Below the pieces are notes generated by a model, which was given only the letters and a program-made list of their open reading frames with translations, was not told the origin of the DNA and ran no database searches. Below are positions 33,225 through 44,414 of a stretch of 64,000 nucleotides of DNA, in pieces. Positions within the stretch are counted from its first letter, which is position 1, and each line of letters opens with the position of its first letter. Made by a program: the position numbers and the translations under genes. The stretch is taken from positions 23,052,409 through 23,116,408 of the forward strand of contig NC_060065.1 of assembly GCF_020283565.1 (NCBI RefSeq), in the 5' to 3' direction. Origin of the DNA: Trifolium pratense. Lineage: Eukaryota; Streptophyta; Magnoliopsida; Fabales; Fabaceae.

Positions 33225-33600
33225 TCATGGATGATTTATTTTAATAGGGAAAAACAAGTACATAATAAAAATGGAAATTTGGATTTGCAATTGGAATGTG
33301 GAAAGGGAAGACGAAAAGAGGAAGAAAGAGGTAACCTGAGAATGAGAAGTGGATGTTGAAGATGAATGGGTAGAGAATGGAAGGCCATCAATGAATATCA
33401 TGATTTAGCTGGTGTCGATCAAATGAGATAAGATCGGTTTTGATGTTGAAAATAAGCTTCTTTTAACAGCTGCTGCATTCGCCGCTTTTAAAGAAGCTAT
33501 TTTCAACGCCAAAACATGTCTTCTTTGTGCCGCTGTTAAAGAAACAATAATAAAAAAGAGCCATCCGGATCGTCAGCTGCCTCTGCTGCACCATTTACAG
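33225..33600. repeat. Local segmental duplication, copy A
   Basis: From GATTTATTTTAATAGGGAAA onward it matches 33826-33863 continued at 36420-36600 (shared GAAATTTGGATTT, GATGAATGGGTAGAGAATGG). The other copy was split by the small LTR element. Neither copy has a clear ORF. AAGAAGCTATTTTCAACGCC and its near inverse also occur within copy A. Confidence 0.65.
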
Positions 33601-33860
33601 CCATCCAATTGATTTATCCAACGCGCTATAAGATATTAAACACACCACAAAATAAAACTATGAGATATTAAACACCACAAAATAAAAAACCGTAAAAATA
33701 TAGGTTTTGATTTTGATTTTGATGCTGACGGAGATATCAAACCGAGATCTAAGATCTGAGATCAATATCCAAAATCACAACTTTACTACTTCTATCTAGA
33801 AATGAATTTTTTTTTTTTTTCTATAATGAATTATTTAGTTTAATAGGGAAAAATAAGTAC

Positions 33861-36415
33861 CTACTATGTTAAGAAACATGGCATCCATGGGAAGAGAGAA
33901 AATAGGTCAAAAGTGTATAATATTGATGAAGGAAAAATATTACAAATGAGAAAAGTGAAAGTAAAAGATTACATCAAAGCCTCCCGCAAGCTAGAACGTG
34001 TTCACAACTACACTTCTAGCTTGAGATAACTAATACAAAAGTACATCAAAATAAAGGAAAATACAATGAGATTCGCCGGAATACATCGGCTAAAAGGACA
34101 ACTCAAAATCTCAAATACAACTAGTTGTGCTTAACCATCACAAGGAAGAAACACAACCCATCAAAGCCAACTAAGGGCAAATGCTTAACCATCAAGTAGA
34201 AGCCACAACTCAAGGCTAAACGACTCGGAGGAAGCAACAAATCAACGCTTAACCACCATAATAGGCAGAAGCAAATCAACAAAGCCAATTAAGGCACAAA
34301 GCTTAACCATCAAAAGTACCAAACACTCATGACAGAAGCAAAAAAGAGAATGTCAAAAGAGGTCCGATGTCTATAAAGTGAAGCATCAATACTCAAGTTG
34401 TGCTAAAGGTAATTAGCTCATCTAAGGACCAACAAATCAAGGAGAAAGATCAAGTAGCATGGTTGATGGCTAGAGAGTAAAGCATCAATACCAATGTTGT
34501 GCTCAAGATGAGATAGCACATCAAAAACCAACTAACCACTCGACAAAGCAAGCAAAGATAACTTGCTCAAGGTACGGCAGAAATCCAGCAAAGCCAATAA
34601 TAAGGCGAATCACTACCAAGGAAACAAAGAGTAGATCAAAGAACTCAAACCGGTCTTCAATCTTCACGATAAGAGAAAAAAACTAGCATGAAACATCCAT
34701 AATGAACAGTCCAATTGGCACTGCTCCCAGAAAAAAGAGAGAAACATGGAGCTTCATATTACTTCCAATTGGTAACAACTCCTCTGTAGTGTGGCAACAA
34801 TAAATGATTTGAGAGCTTTAAATGTTTCACAAAAAAATCAAAGACCATCTAGTATGAAGTGATGCAAACTGAGACCAAGAAGCAATATGAATGGAGACAC
34901 TCTCAACACAAAGTGCACTCATAAACTTTTACATAAGCCTTGAACCTATAAACCATTCTTGCACAGAGAAGTATCAAACCACTAATATGGTGCAGGAATA
35001 CACACATACATTGTGCAACTTGCAGCCCATCAATTACCAATAATGTGAATTACCAATTAATTCTAGCAAGGACAATAGCACTAGAAGCCACAAACAGCAC
35101 CATCAGGGAAATACAATCCGAAGGAAGAAAAGCAAAAACCAACTACTATCAATTACAAACAAAAGTTTTCACTTGCCTCCATGAATGTAATCACTTCCCT
35201 ATTTAACAAAACTACAGAGTCTTCCGGAGCATATACTGACTAACGAAATCAGCTCCAAATTAATGTTCCATTTTCCAATATCAATATGAAGCAACAGAGT
35301 TAGAGAATCACACTATGAAACCATCCAACAAATCATGGCTTAGGGGTAAAATCGAATAGAAACTTCCAAAACTTTAAAATGAACAAAATAGAGTTTCAAT
35401 CTAAAACTCAAGATCCGAAAATGCACCATAAATCTTTCAAATCAAACAGTCTAACCTTCAACAAAATCAACTCAAATTATACATATATGGAATCTTCAAA
35501 AGTTTCTTCAATTGCAGAAATCAACTCAAATTCGTTGCAATTAAGCTTCAAATCCAAAGAAAAGGAAGAACCAAAAGCATAACCATGGAAATCCATCTTC
35601 AGAGATAACACAGCAGATACGATAGAGCAATGAATCAACAATTCTCTGCACCAACTCACAGAGCCAAAACGACGATCCTCCAAACCCGTTCAAATTTCAG
35701 AAGTAACATATATAGCAACAAAAATTTGTGACTTTGTCACTATCAAGAATCAACAGTAGATGAATGTCAGTTCGAAACAAAATCGGGATCGGAACTTGAA
35801 GAAGATGATTCCGATCAAGTGAAGGAAAAACAGAGTCTAAGAATGAAACAGAAACGGTGATTCGAAGTCAAATCAAGGAATTGAAATCGAATTGTAAAAC
35901 CTATAATTTGTAACTGCCTCGAACAAGAAATTGAAACAGGCATAGCCAAAGAATTCCAATCTGAACCCTAGAAATTGGGAAAGCTAGCACAAAATGATGA
36001 ACAAGAATGAATCAATCTGCAAACATCACACAGATATGAGCGAAGCAATATCAAGAATGCAATCGAAAACGAAATTGAAGAAGATGATGAATCGGTGAAA
36101 TAAACGGATAGGGGAAATTGAATCTGTGAAAGAAATTGGGAGAAAGAAAATAAAGAGATATGAGAAAATTGAATTTTCTCGAGAAAATGGAAAGGAAAAT
36201 TTCTTTAAGGTGGATACCAAATTTGCTCTGATACTTAAGAAACAAGGCATCCATGGGAGAAGGAGAGAAAATAGGTCAAAAGTGTATAATATTGATGAAG
36301 GAAAAATATTACAAATGAGAAAAGTGAAACTAAAAGATTACATCAAAGCCTATATATAGGCATCAACAAACTACTAACTAATCCTCCTAATTACTAACTA
36401 ACTATATCTTTAACA
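33861..36415 (-). mobile_element. Small non-coding LTR retroelement (TRIM/LARD-like), rearranged
   Basis: The right-hand LTR, about 36228-36415, starts on the minus strand TGTTAAAGATATAG and contains a TATA box in CCTATATATAGGC. Next to it the minus strand reads GTATCAGAGC, the core of a methionine-initiator tRNA primer site. A ~120-base direct copy of the LTR's 3' part lies at 33861-33985 (AAAATAGGTCAAAAGTGTAT and flanks), but its promoter half is missing. The 2.2 kb interior has no long ORF and only short repeats such as AAGGxxxAxxGCTTAACCATCA. Target duplication is not clear. Confidence 0.65.
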
Positions 36416-36643
36416 TTATAAGATCAAGAAATTTGGATTTACAATTGGAATGGAACAATGAGGAATGTGGAAATTTCCAACGAAAAGATGAAAAAAAGAA
36501 GAGGATAGCTGACCTGAGAATGGGATGTAGATTATGAAGATGAATGGGTAGAGAATGGAAGATGGGTTGGTTGGCGTTGAAAATAAGCTTCTTCGATTGC
36601 TCTATGTCTCACTATCAACCATTAATCATTTAATCAATTTTTC

Positions 36644-36698
36644 AGCCTCTATACTAATCTTTTTTTTTTTTTTTTGAGAAAAGCCTCTATACTAATCT
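36644..36698 (-). repeat. Minimal poly(A) retroposon tail with 17-bp duplication
   Basis: AGCCTCTATACTAATCT occurs at 36644-36660 and 36682-36698 and brackets only a T run plus GAGAAA. Like the tract at 14351-14402, it appears to be an almost completely 5'-truncated retroposon. Confidence 0.65.
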
Positions 36699-36732
36699 AT
36701 ACGGTTAATCTAAGAAAAACATGTTTTTAAAA

Positions 36733-37138
36733 GGCTTAATTAGTCTATTGGTCCCTTAAAGACATTTTAGGTTTCACAATGGTCATTTAAAGAAAAAAAT
36801 GTCTGGATTGGTCCCTTAAAGAAAAAAAGACCCGGATTGGTCCCTTAAAGAAATATATGTTTGTCATATTGATCTTTTCCGTTAAATTTTAACTTCAAAT
36901 ATAACAAAAAATCTCAATGGTTAAAATTTTAAAAATTAATAAGGTTTTTGGTGGACCACTTACACTTAATGACATCCACAATTCAGTCAACTAAAACTAA
37001 CGTTTTTTGTAAAAAAATGACAGAAAGGACCAATTGAGAAACTGATGTGTCTTTAAGGTACCAATCCAGACCTTTTTTTCTTTAAGGACCATTGTGAAAC
37101 CTAAAATATCTTTAAGGGACCAAAATACTAATTAAACC
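36733..37138. mobile_element. Mutator-like MITE, 406 bp
   Basis: Perfect 9-base target duplications TTTTTAAAA lie at 36724-36732 and 37139-37147. The ends begin GGCTTAATTAGT and GGTTTAATTAGT and pair through TTGGTCCCTTAAAGA and TTAGGTTTCACAATGGT. Internal direct copies of GGATTGGTCCCTTAAAG follow. Confidence 0.88.
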
Positions 37139-37170
37139 TTTTTAAAAAGTCAATATTGCCCTAACCTTTC

Positions 37171-37369
37171 TTTAGCTGTCAAGTGTCTCGTTGACTCGTA
37201 AAATCTTGAGTTCTCCAAATTTTTGAATGAAACCAGGAAACTTTAGTTGTCAAGTGTCTCATTGACTTGTAAATTTTTTTGAATGTAACCGGGAAACTTT
37301 AGCTGCCAAGTGTCTCATTGACTTATAAAATCTTAAGTTCTCCAAATTTCTGAATGAAACCGGGAAAGA
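37171..37369. repeat. Three-copy ~65-base tandem repeat
   Basis: Units start CTTTAGCTGTCAAGTGTCTC (37171) and recur near 37241 and 37297. Each ends GAATGxAACCxGGAAA, and the middle copy is shortened. Confidence 0.8.
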
Positions 37370-37390
37370 AGTGGAAGAGTACACTGAATA

Positions 37391-37926
37391 GTCTTTAATC
37401 TTATGTATTTGTACGTCACATATCTAATATATTTGTTTGCACAAGAAAACATAAAACTTCTTTTTACTTTCTCTTTTCCTTCTTTCTTATTCTTTCAGAA
37501 TCTCATTTCATACCAAGAAAAACAGTCTTTAATTCGTTGTATTTGCATGTCACATCTCTGCTATATTTGTTTGCATAAAAAACCATAAAACCTCTTTTTA
37601 CTTTCTCTTTTCCTTCTTTCTTATTCTTCCAGAATCTCATTTCATACCAAGAAAAACAGTCTTTAATTCGTTGTATTTGCATGTCACATATCTGCTATAT
37701 TTGTTTGCACAATAAACCATAAAACCTCTTTTTACTTTCTCTTTTTCTTCTTTCTTATTCTTCCAGAATCTCATTTCATACCAAGAAAAACAGTCTTTAA
37801 TTCGTTGTATTTGCATGTCACATCTCTGTTATATTTGTTTGCACAAGAAACCATAAAACCTCTTTTTACTTTCTCTTTTCCTTCTTTCTTATTATTCCAA
37901 AATCTCATTTCATATCAAGAAAAACA
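37391..37926. repeat. Four-copy 134-bp minisatellite
   Basis: Units start with GTCTTTAAT at 37391, 37525, 37659 and 37793, a constant 134-base period. They share TTTGCATGTCACAT, CCATAAAACCTCTTTTTACT and CTCATTTCATACCAAGAAAA. The sequence runs up to the 5' region of the gene that begins near 38500, so length variation here could affect its promoter. Confidence 0.92.
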
Positions 37927-38500
37927 ATTCTCTCTCGGTGAAAGAAACCAAAAAAGAAGGGGCAACATCTTGTCTTGTACCTTTGTTTTGTTTTGGATTA
38001 AAAAAATAATCATATTCTTCTTCTTTTACAAGAAACACTGCTATCAGATCTAAAGAAAAAAAATTACTTTTTACATTCATTCATGCAATTTTTTTATTAT
38101 ACTACAACTTTTGTTTGTGTTTCCTTATTATGATCAACAATCACCTTCTTAAACATTCTCTTTTTAGCTTCATTTTGTTTGTGTTGCTTTGGACCTGCTT
38201 ACATCCTCTGGTTTGTGTTGTTTTAGATCTGTTTAACATATTTATCTAGCTAAAGAAACTATTATTTTTCCTCAGTCTCTGTGTTTGCTATCAACCTATT
38301 TATCTCTTTTTTTTTTCCTTCAAAACTATTTTTTGTGTTTACTATTTATACGTTTTGTGTTTATCTAACTATTTTACAAGTTTATATCATTTTTTTTTGT
38401 CAAATTATTATTGGTTTACATTTTTTACTATTTTTACTTTTTGAGTTTATCAAACTATTTTATAAGTTTATCTCATATTGGACTTTTATTTTTTTATTTT
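37927..38500 (+). other. AT-rich upstream region of the unknown five-exon gene
   Basis: This is T-rich spacer without ORFs. The sequence from about 38520 (CTTCTTCTTCTCACGTTC) becomes CT- and CG-richer, like a 5' leader. Confidence 0.4.
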
Positions 38501-38519
38501 TAGTTACATATTTTACTAT

Positions 38520-38703
38520 TTTGGCACTCTAAACACGCAGAAACCCTTGTTTCTTTCTTCTTCTTCTCACGTTCTTCTTCAATCACGCAAAAAAATTCAA
38601 TCACGCAGAAAACCCTTTGTCTTCTCACGCGAAAACCCTTCTTCTTCAATCCCACGAAAACCCTTCTTCTCAGCCGCTAATCTCCGCCGCACGCAACCTA
38701 AAG
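38520..38703 (+). other. Putative non-coding first exon
   Basis: A CT-rich leader with repeated AAACCCTT and CACGCGAAAA words ends in CTAAAG|GTATGC, a good donor. It would splice over a 2.4 kb intron to an acceptor ending at 41117 (TGTTCAG). There is no direct transcript evidence. Confidence 0.5.
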
Positions 38704-39300
38704 GTATGCCTTATTGTGATTCTCTTACACAATGTTGTCTGCTGAACGTGTATTAGCAATTAAGGTTTGATATTAGGGATTTAGATTCCTAATTTTATAT
38801 ATATGTTTTGTTTTGATTTAAGTACATTTTTTGGTGCATTCCCTGGTTTAGATTCCTAATTGTTCTGTTTTGTGTAACTGTTCTGTTAGTATCAGGAAAT
38901 TTATACTGATTAATGTTAGAACTGCAGTGGAAATGTTAATGCAGTGGTTATCATGGTTACTTTATTGCCTAAGAACTGATGGTTACTAAAACCAATGTTA
39001 ATTCTACCTATGAATTTGTTTTTAGAATTTTCTTGACTTGTTCTTAGGATTCACATTGTTATAACCACAATAATGTTTTAAGTTAAGCTTTTAGTATGAA
39101 ACAATCAAATCAGATCCGTTTGAGCTTCTAAGCTTTTAGTATGAATCTTAGAATTTTCTTGTTTTGGTTATATTAGCATTGGGTCTGTATGTATTTGGAG
39201 TTTATTTTTAGTTGGCTAATTTGCCTTGTTTTTATCTTTTGTATTTTCAGTGTAACTTTTCCCCACCTTAAGTGTATCTTATATTTATTGTTTGGTTTTC

Positions 39301-39403
<103 letters not shown>

Positions 39404-39407
39404 GAGG

Positions 39408-40190
39408 AGGGTTATATTGACTCCAAGAGTAACTTTAAAGAGTTACTCCACATCCCCACCCTTGATTTTGTTTAGATCTAATGGACTAAATTTAATTCTT
39501 AATAATAATCATAGACTCATAGACCTCATCTTCCCTAATTATTCTTCACAACATTATGATTCCCTCTTTGTCAAAATTAATACTTTCCTTTTCTTTTATT
39601 CTATCAATTAAGGAACAACATAGGTCCCTAGATCAAAATCGTCAGGAAGTAGAAGACAAAGGTTCTTGACATATTCTTCTTTAGGGTTAGGTTTAGCATA
39701 TATAAGATTAGAATTAATCTTAAGGAATGACACTTGACATTCTTGATAATGTTTACATGTCCCTATATAAAATCATCAACAAATTCATTCTGTTAAAAAA
39801 ATCAACAAATTCAACTTGTTATTTATAGAGAGATGTAATATTGTCACTTGACACATTCTTTTTACTTTCATGGTTAAGAAATCATTCTTGCACAATGCAC
39901 ATGAGATTCAAAAGAATACGTGGATATTGCTTCTTCTTTTCTTATTTTAACAATTATTAATTGTGGTATAAAAAATATGATTAAGGAAAGAATGAATATT
40001 GAGTATAATAAAAGGAAACTATAAAACTGTCAACAAAAAAAAAAATCATAAATGTGATGAGAAATAATTGGGGAAGATGAAGTCCATCATTATTAATGAG
40101 AATTAATTTTAGTTCATTAGATTTAAACAAAATCAAGGGTGGGGATGTGGAGTAACTCTTTAAAGTTACTCTTGGAGTCAATATAACCCT
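39408..40190. mobile_element. Fold-back element inserted in a (TA)n tract
   Basis: Terminal inverted repeats of about 130 bases begin AGGGTTATATTGACTCCAAG at both ends and pair through TCCACATCCCCACCCTTGA and AATTAATTTTAGT-type sequence. TA repeats flank it (39304-39402 left, 40191-40201 right), so the target duplication cannot be measured. There is no ORF of its own, and it lies in the intron of the unknown gene. Confidence 0.8.
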
Positions 40191-41142
40191 ATATATATAT
40201 AATGCCGTTTCAAAAAAAAAAAAGTATGAATCTTAGAATGAATATGAGCAATTTGATTTTCATTCAATGCCTTTCATTTGTGACTACAAATTTATTTTTT
40301 TTGGTACAAATTTAAGTCTCAGCGACGGCTCAATTGCTCAGGTCGGACAGAAAAGGGGCAAAACCTAAAAGGGAAACGAAATTCAAGGCCATTTTGTTAA
40401 TCGCTCAGTTTTTCTTCTTTTTTAATTGCTAATTTGTGATTTCATCTTTACCATGTTTTGGAGTTTTGTTCTTTGGTGTGTCTGTCGCTGCGTGGTTTCA
40501 TTGTTTAACCTTAGCAGTTTTATTCTTCTGTTTGTTAAACAGAAAAGATACTTTGGTGTGTAAGAAACTAATGCCATATGTGAAATTGATCATATTGCCT
40601 CACTACACTATGTTGGATAATAAATTTAACATTTTATTTTTTAAAGAAAGTTTTGATTTTTTGGGTATTTTTCTATCAAATGGATTTATGAATATGGTTT
40701 AGGAATTATGATGAGTATGGTAGTTTGATCTTTTGATTTTTTGATTTTTGAACTAAGGAATATTGTAAGGTAATCAACATATTGATACATGAAAGTTTTT
40801 CAAAATTATGTTAACAATGTTTGGTTATTTATCAGTTGTGTTTATTAGTTAAGGAATCTTTTTGAAAAGGTAATCCTTTCTTTACATGTTTTTATTATGA
40901 GATATATGATCCTCCATTGCTATATCTTCAATGTTGCTCACTTGTTGATTTGGTACTCTGTATCAATGTGTGCACTTTGCGTTCTCCGGTCGCAATGTAA
41001 CCATTCTCCGCCATCTTAGGGTTTCAGAAGACTGGGCTATGTGTGGCCCAAATTTTTTTTCTTTTATTACTAACTAACATTTGTTTATTTTGAATACAAT
41101 TGTTAACAAATGTTCAGCTCTTACGGTGATTGACTTGATCCC

Positions 41143-43955
41143 ATGAAGAACGTTAGAAACACGAAGAAGAGATTGGAGAGGCCAGTTGAGTTGGATAAAA
41201 TCAACCCCGAGACTAGGGTTCAAGATGTCGCTTGGGTTTGCTCCCTTTCAGAATCTGAGATGGTAAGTTTATTATGTATTCTTTCTATCTTTTTAGTATT
41301 TGTCAATCTTTTAAAAAATGAACTTATCATTAAACCGATGAGACCTTAGGGTCCTGGTTCAACTGGTTTAAACAATTCAAATTGGGTTGAAAGTGCAATT
41401 GAAATGCTCAAATTATTGAACGGTAGTCTGTAGACAAGGTTGGTTTACGGTTCAATAGTCCAATTTGGTTTTTAAAACATGGATATTTCTAGTCACTAGG
41501 CTAAGCTTTGAGGCCTCTAGTAAAAAGTTTTATGTCACATTTATTCTCATAAAATACCTAACGTTATATTAAATAAATCACACTATATGCAATTTTTTAT
41601 TCATTCATAAGAGAACAATAATAATTAAAGAGGATAGGAATCTGGCTCCTCTAACGTGAGTAGTGTGAGTGAAGTGAGAAAGTCAAGGAATGAATTGTTG
41701 ATTCAACATACTTATGAATTGACTTATTCATTGGTGATTGATAGACTCTAGCTTTTCATTTTAGAGGAACTGGTTTCAGGGGATATAGTTGGTGAATGTT
41801 CAAAAGGGATGAGAATAAAATCTCCCCATATGATGAGCCCAAACAAGAAATCCAAGAACACCGTGTAGATTTCCTTCTTTTATGATAGTAATCCAAAAGT
41901 GATGAAGGAAATTGAGAGTTTTAACTGTTAAAGTCCTCTTTATATAACATTCTTGTGATATTTGGGAAGCAGTTACACTTTGGGATAAGTTCTTTCGTGT
42001 GTTGGCTGAATATTTGGGTGTGTGTGTGTTCTTCACCGTGTAGCTTGTTTTGATTGTGCATTTTTGTTCTATTTTTTATATTTGTTTAGATATTGTCCCC
42101 TACTCCCCTACCTAATATCTCTGTTCTCTCTTTTATAAAACTTCATTTTTTAAGAATGTGTAAGAATTGGAAACCAACATGCTAATAACAAATAAGTAAT
42201 TAATAACCAGTTCATCAAAACTTTGTGGGTAATAGTGCATGTGGCTCTGACCAGGTTATACGTGCAAATCTAGTCTGAAGTTGATCTTACCAGACATGGG
42301 TAACTGTGCTATCTGTGTTTGATGAATTTTAGTGTTCAGCTTTGCCTTAGTGATTTTTCATGTAAATTTGTGATATTCAAAACTTGAAACCTTTGCAGGA
42401 CTTTCTGATTAGCTTGAAATTGTTGATCACACAGCGAGCAGAAAGGATAGGATGTAAAAACTTGGCTGATAGATTTGACCTTAAGACAATTCGAGCTATT
42501 GGTATGTCGTATGTCGTATGCTTGCCTTTTAAAAATATTCAGATGTGTAATGTTCCTTAGTTTTGCAATATGTGTGTAATGTTCCTATAATTTGAATTGT
42601 TGAGATTTAGAATTGGATTTGATTGATTATTGCTGTACTATTTACAATTAATTGAATTTCTTACTACCATGTGCTTGGAAAAGTCAATCCAGTTCTTGAA
42701 ATAGTAGCTTCTAGGTATTATTGATTAGTAGAACTATTTCAATAGTTGAATTCTCTAACGTTATAAGAACCTTTATTTATGCAGCATTTGTTTTGATGGA
42801 AAATCTCAAAGCTGAGTTGAAAGACACATCAACTATACCAGATACGATGGAGTCTACGACTTTCTTAGATGCGTGCAACATACTTAACTGTAATAATGAG
42901 GTTTCCGCAACTATTGAAGAGCTAAGCACAACTGTTGGTGCAGATATACAACCAATTCTAAGAAGGTACCTACCTCTACCAAACTGTAATGTTTGTGGGA
43001 ATGAACTGAATAAATGATTATTGTCTGATTAAGTGTGCAAATTATTGTCCAAAGATAGCTATGGTATATGGAGTATGGTAGAGAGCTTGAGCTTTATTAC
43101 AAATGGATACAAAGCATATGATATATTTTTCCCTTGAGCAGCTGTAGAAGATGAAGCACGTTAACAAAGAACTTGAATTTAATAATAAACAAATTCAAAG
43201 AAATTTCCACTAGAACTATATAAACAGAAGAGAACAAAGCTAATGAGTTTTTAGGTTTATTTGTCTTAAAATTTAGGTGGAGTTAGCTCAACCCTACAAA
43301 ATCCCAACTTATAAACATTTTTTTCAGGCCATATATTCCAACGTGATACTATCAATACCTACTCTCTCATGTTCAAGATTGAACACGTGGAGTGTGACTT
43401 GAGTGACCCGATTAGAGCTTCCAAGATCTGTTGGGCCACCTATTACTGGGTCGCACTCCAAAAGTTCAGTCCTAAGCGAGGGGTTTGTTGGCTGTACCTC
43501 GGTGGATGATACATTTCTTTACAAGCTGTTTATAAGTGGGTGGTATACCTCAAGTTGAGTTAGGTCGAACCCAAATTCTAAGATAGTATCAGTCTACCCA
43601 ACATTCATTGTGTCACCTGCTATCGGGTCACGCTCTAGATGTACAATCTTGGGCATGAAAGAGTCCTACATTGAATGAGTTATTATGAGATGAAAATGGG
43701 TTTGTAAGTGGGAGGTATCTCTCACCGTATAAATCAATTTTGTAGGGTTGAGTTAGACTCAATCTAAATTTTAAGAATTCGCGCGACCTTAACTATTACC
43801 ATCTCCTTAAATTATGGCTCTTTGGTATGCTGTATACTAATTTCCTCACTTTATGCATCTTTCCACATGCACTTTTTGTAATATTTTTATTTATTTTTTT
43901 ATACAGTTCACCAACTTCCAAAAGAAAGAAGCAGAAAGTTAGAAGCATAGAATAA
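41143..43955 (+). CDS. Unrecognised small basic-ended protein, 150 residues
   Basis: Coding exons are 41143-41262, 42399-42501, 42785-42965 and 43907-43955 (453 nt), with GT..AG introns and consistent phases. The N-terminus is basic (MKNVRNTKKRLERP). The middle has a helical Leu-rich stretch (DFLISLKLLITQRAERIGC, RFDLKTIRAIAFVLMENLKA). The C-terminus TSKRKKQKVRS looks like a nuclear localisation signal. I do not recognise the family. A read-through of the last intron would give an alternative C-terminus (YLPLPNCNVCGNELNK) ending at 43017. The regular splicing and the phase agreement across four exons support a real gene; function is unknown. Confidence 0.7.
43267..43774. mobile_element. Fold-back element in the last intron of the unknown gene
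   Basis: The ends CTTAAAATTTAG...GTTAGCTCAACCCTACAAAA and the inverse TTTTGTAGGGTTGAGTTAGA...CTAAATTTTAAG pair over ~45 bases. Internally, GTCACCTGCTATCGGGTCACGC is a diverged copy of GCCACCTATTACTGGGTCGC. No clear target duplication is seen. Confidence 0.65.
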
Positions 43956-44309
43956 ATGATTTTGCTCTTCATGGAGGACCTCTAAATCCTCCTTATTGAA
44001 GTGTCTTCAATTTTGCCGGGAAAACATTGATTTTGGGTGTACTTATTGGCTAATACACATGCAGTAATTTTTTTATAATTTGCTTAGCATTAAAGATTTC
44101 ATGCATGATTGTACACAAATGTGAGAACAAATTTAGTGGAAAAAGATGAAATTTTGCAATGTTTCAATAGGAGTTTTTTTTTTTTTTTTTTGTAAGAATG
44201 TATAGATAATGTTTTGTTTTAATGACAATTTATTTTGCTACTTGCATTGCATGACAGAAATAGTTTGAGTATAAATATGTTGATCGAATTTAGAAAGATG
44301 TTGCTTACA

Positions 44310-44409
44310 AGAATTAACAAGAATTAACCCACCTGTACCAGCCCTGCCCGACACACCGAGACAACTCCCATCAACATTAAGAACGAAACAATTTTCTTTA
44401 GATGGGTGC
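44310..44409 (-). pseudogene. LINE RNase H fragment
   Basis: The minus strand encodes SWHPSKENCFVLNVDGSCLG then GRAGTGGLIL, the start of the RNase H domain that follows RT in plant L1 elements. It continues the LINE sequence found right of 46084 if the LTR element is removed. Confidence 0.75.
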
Positions 44410-44414
44410 CAAGA

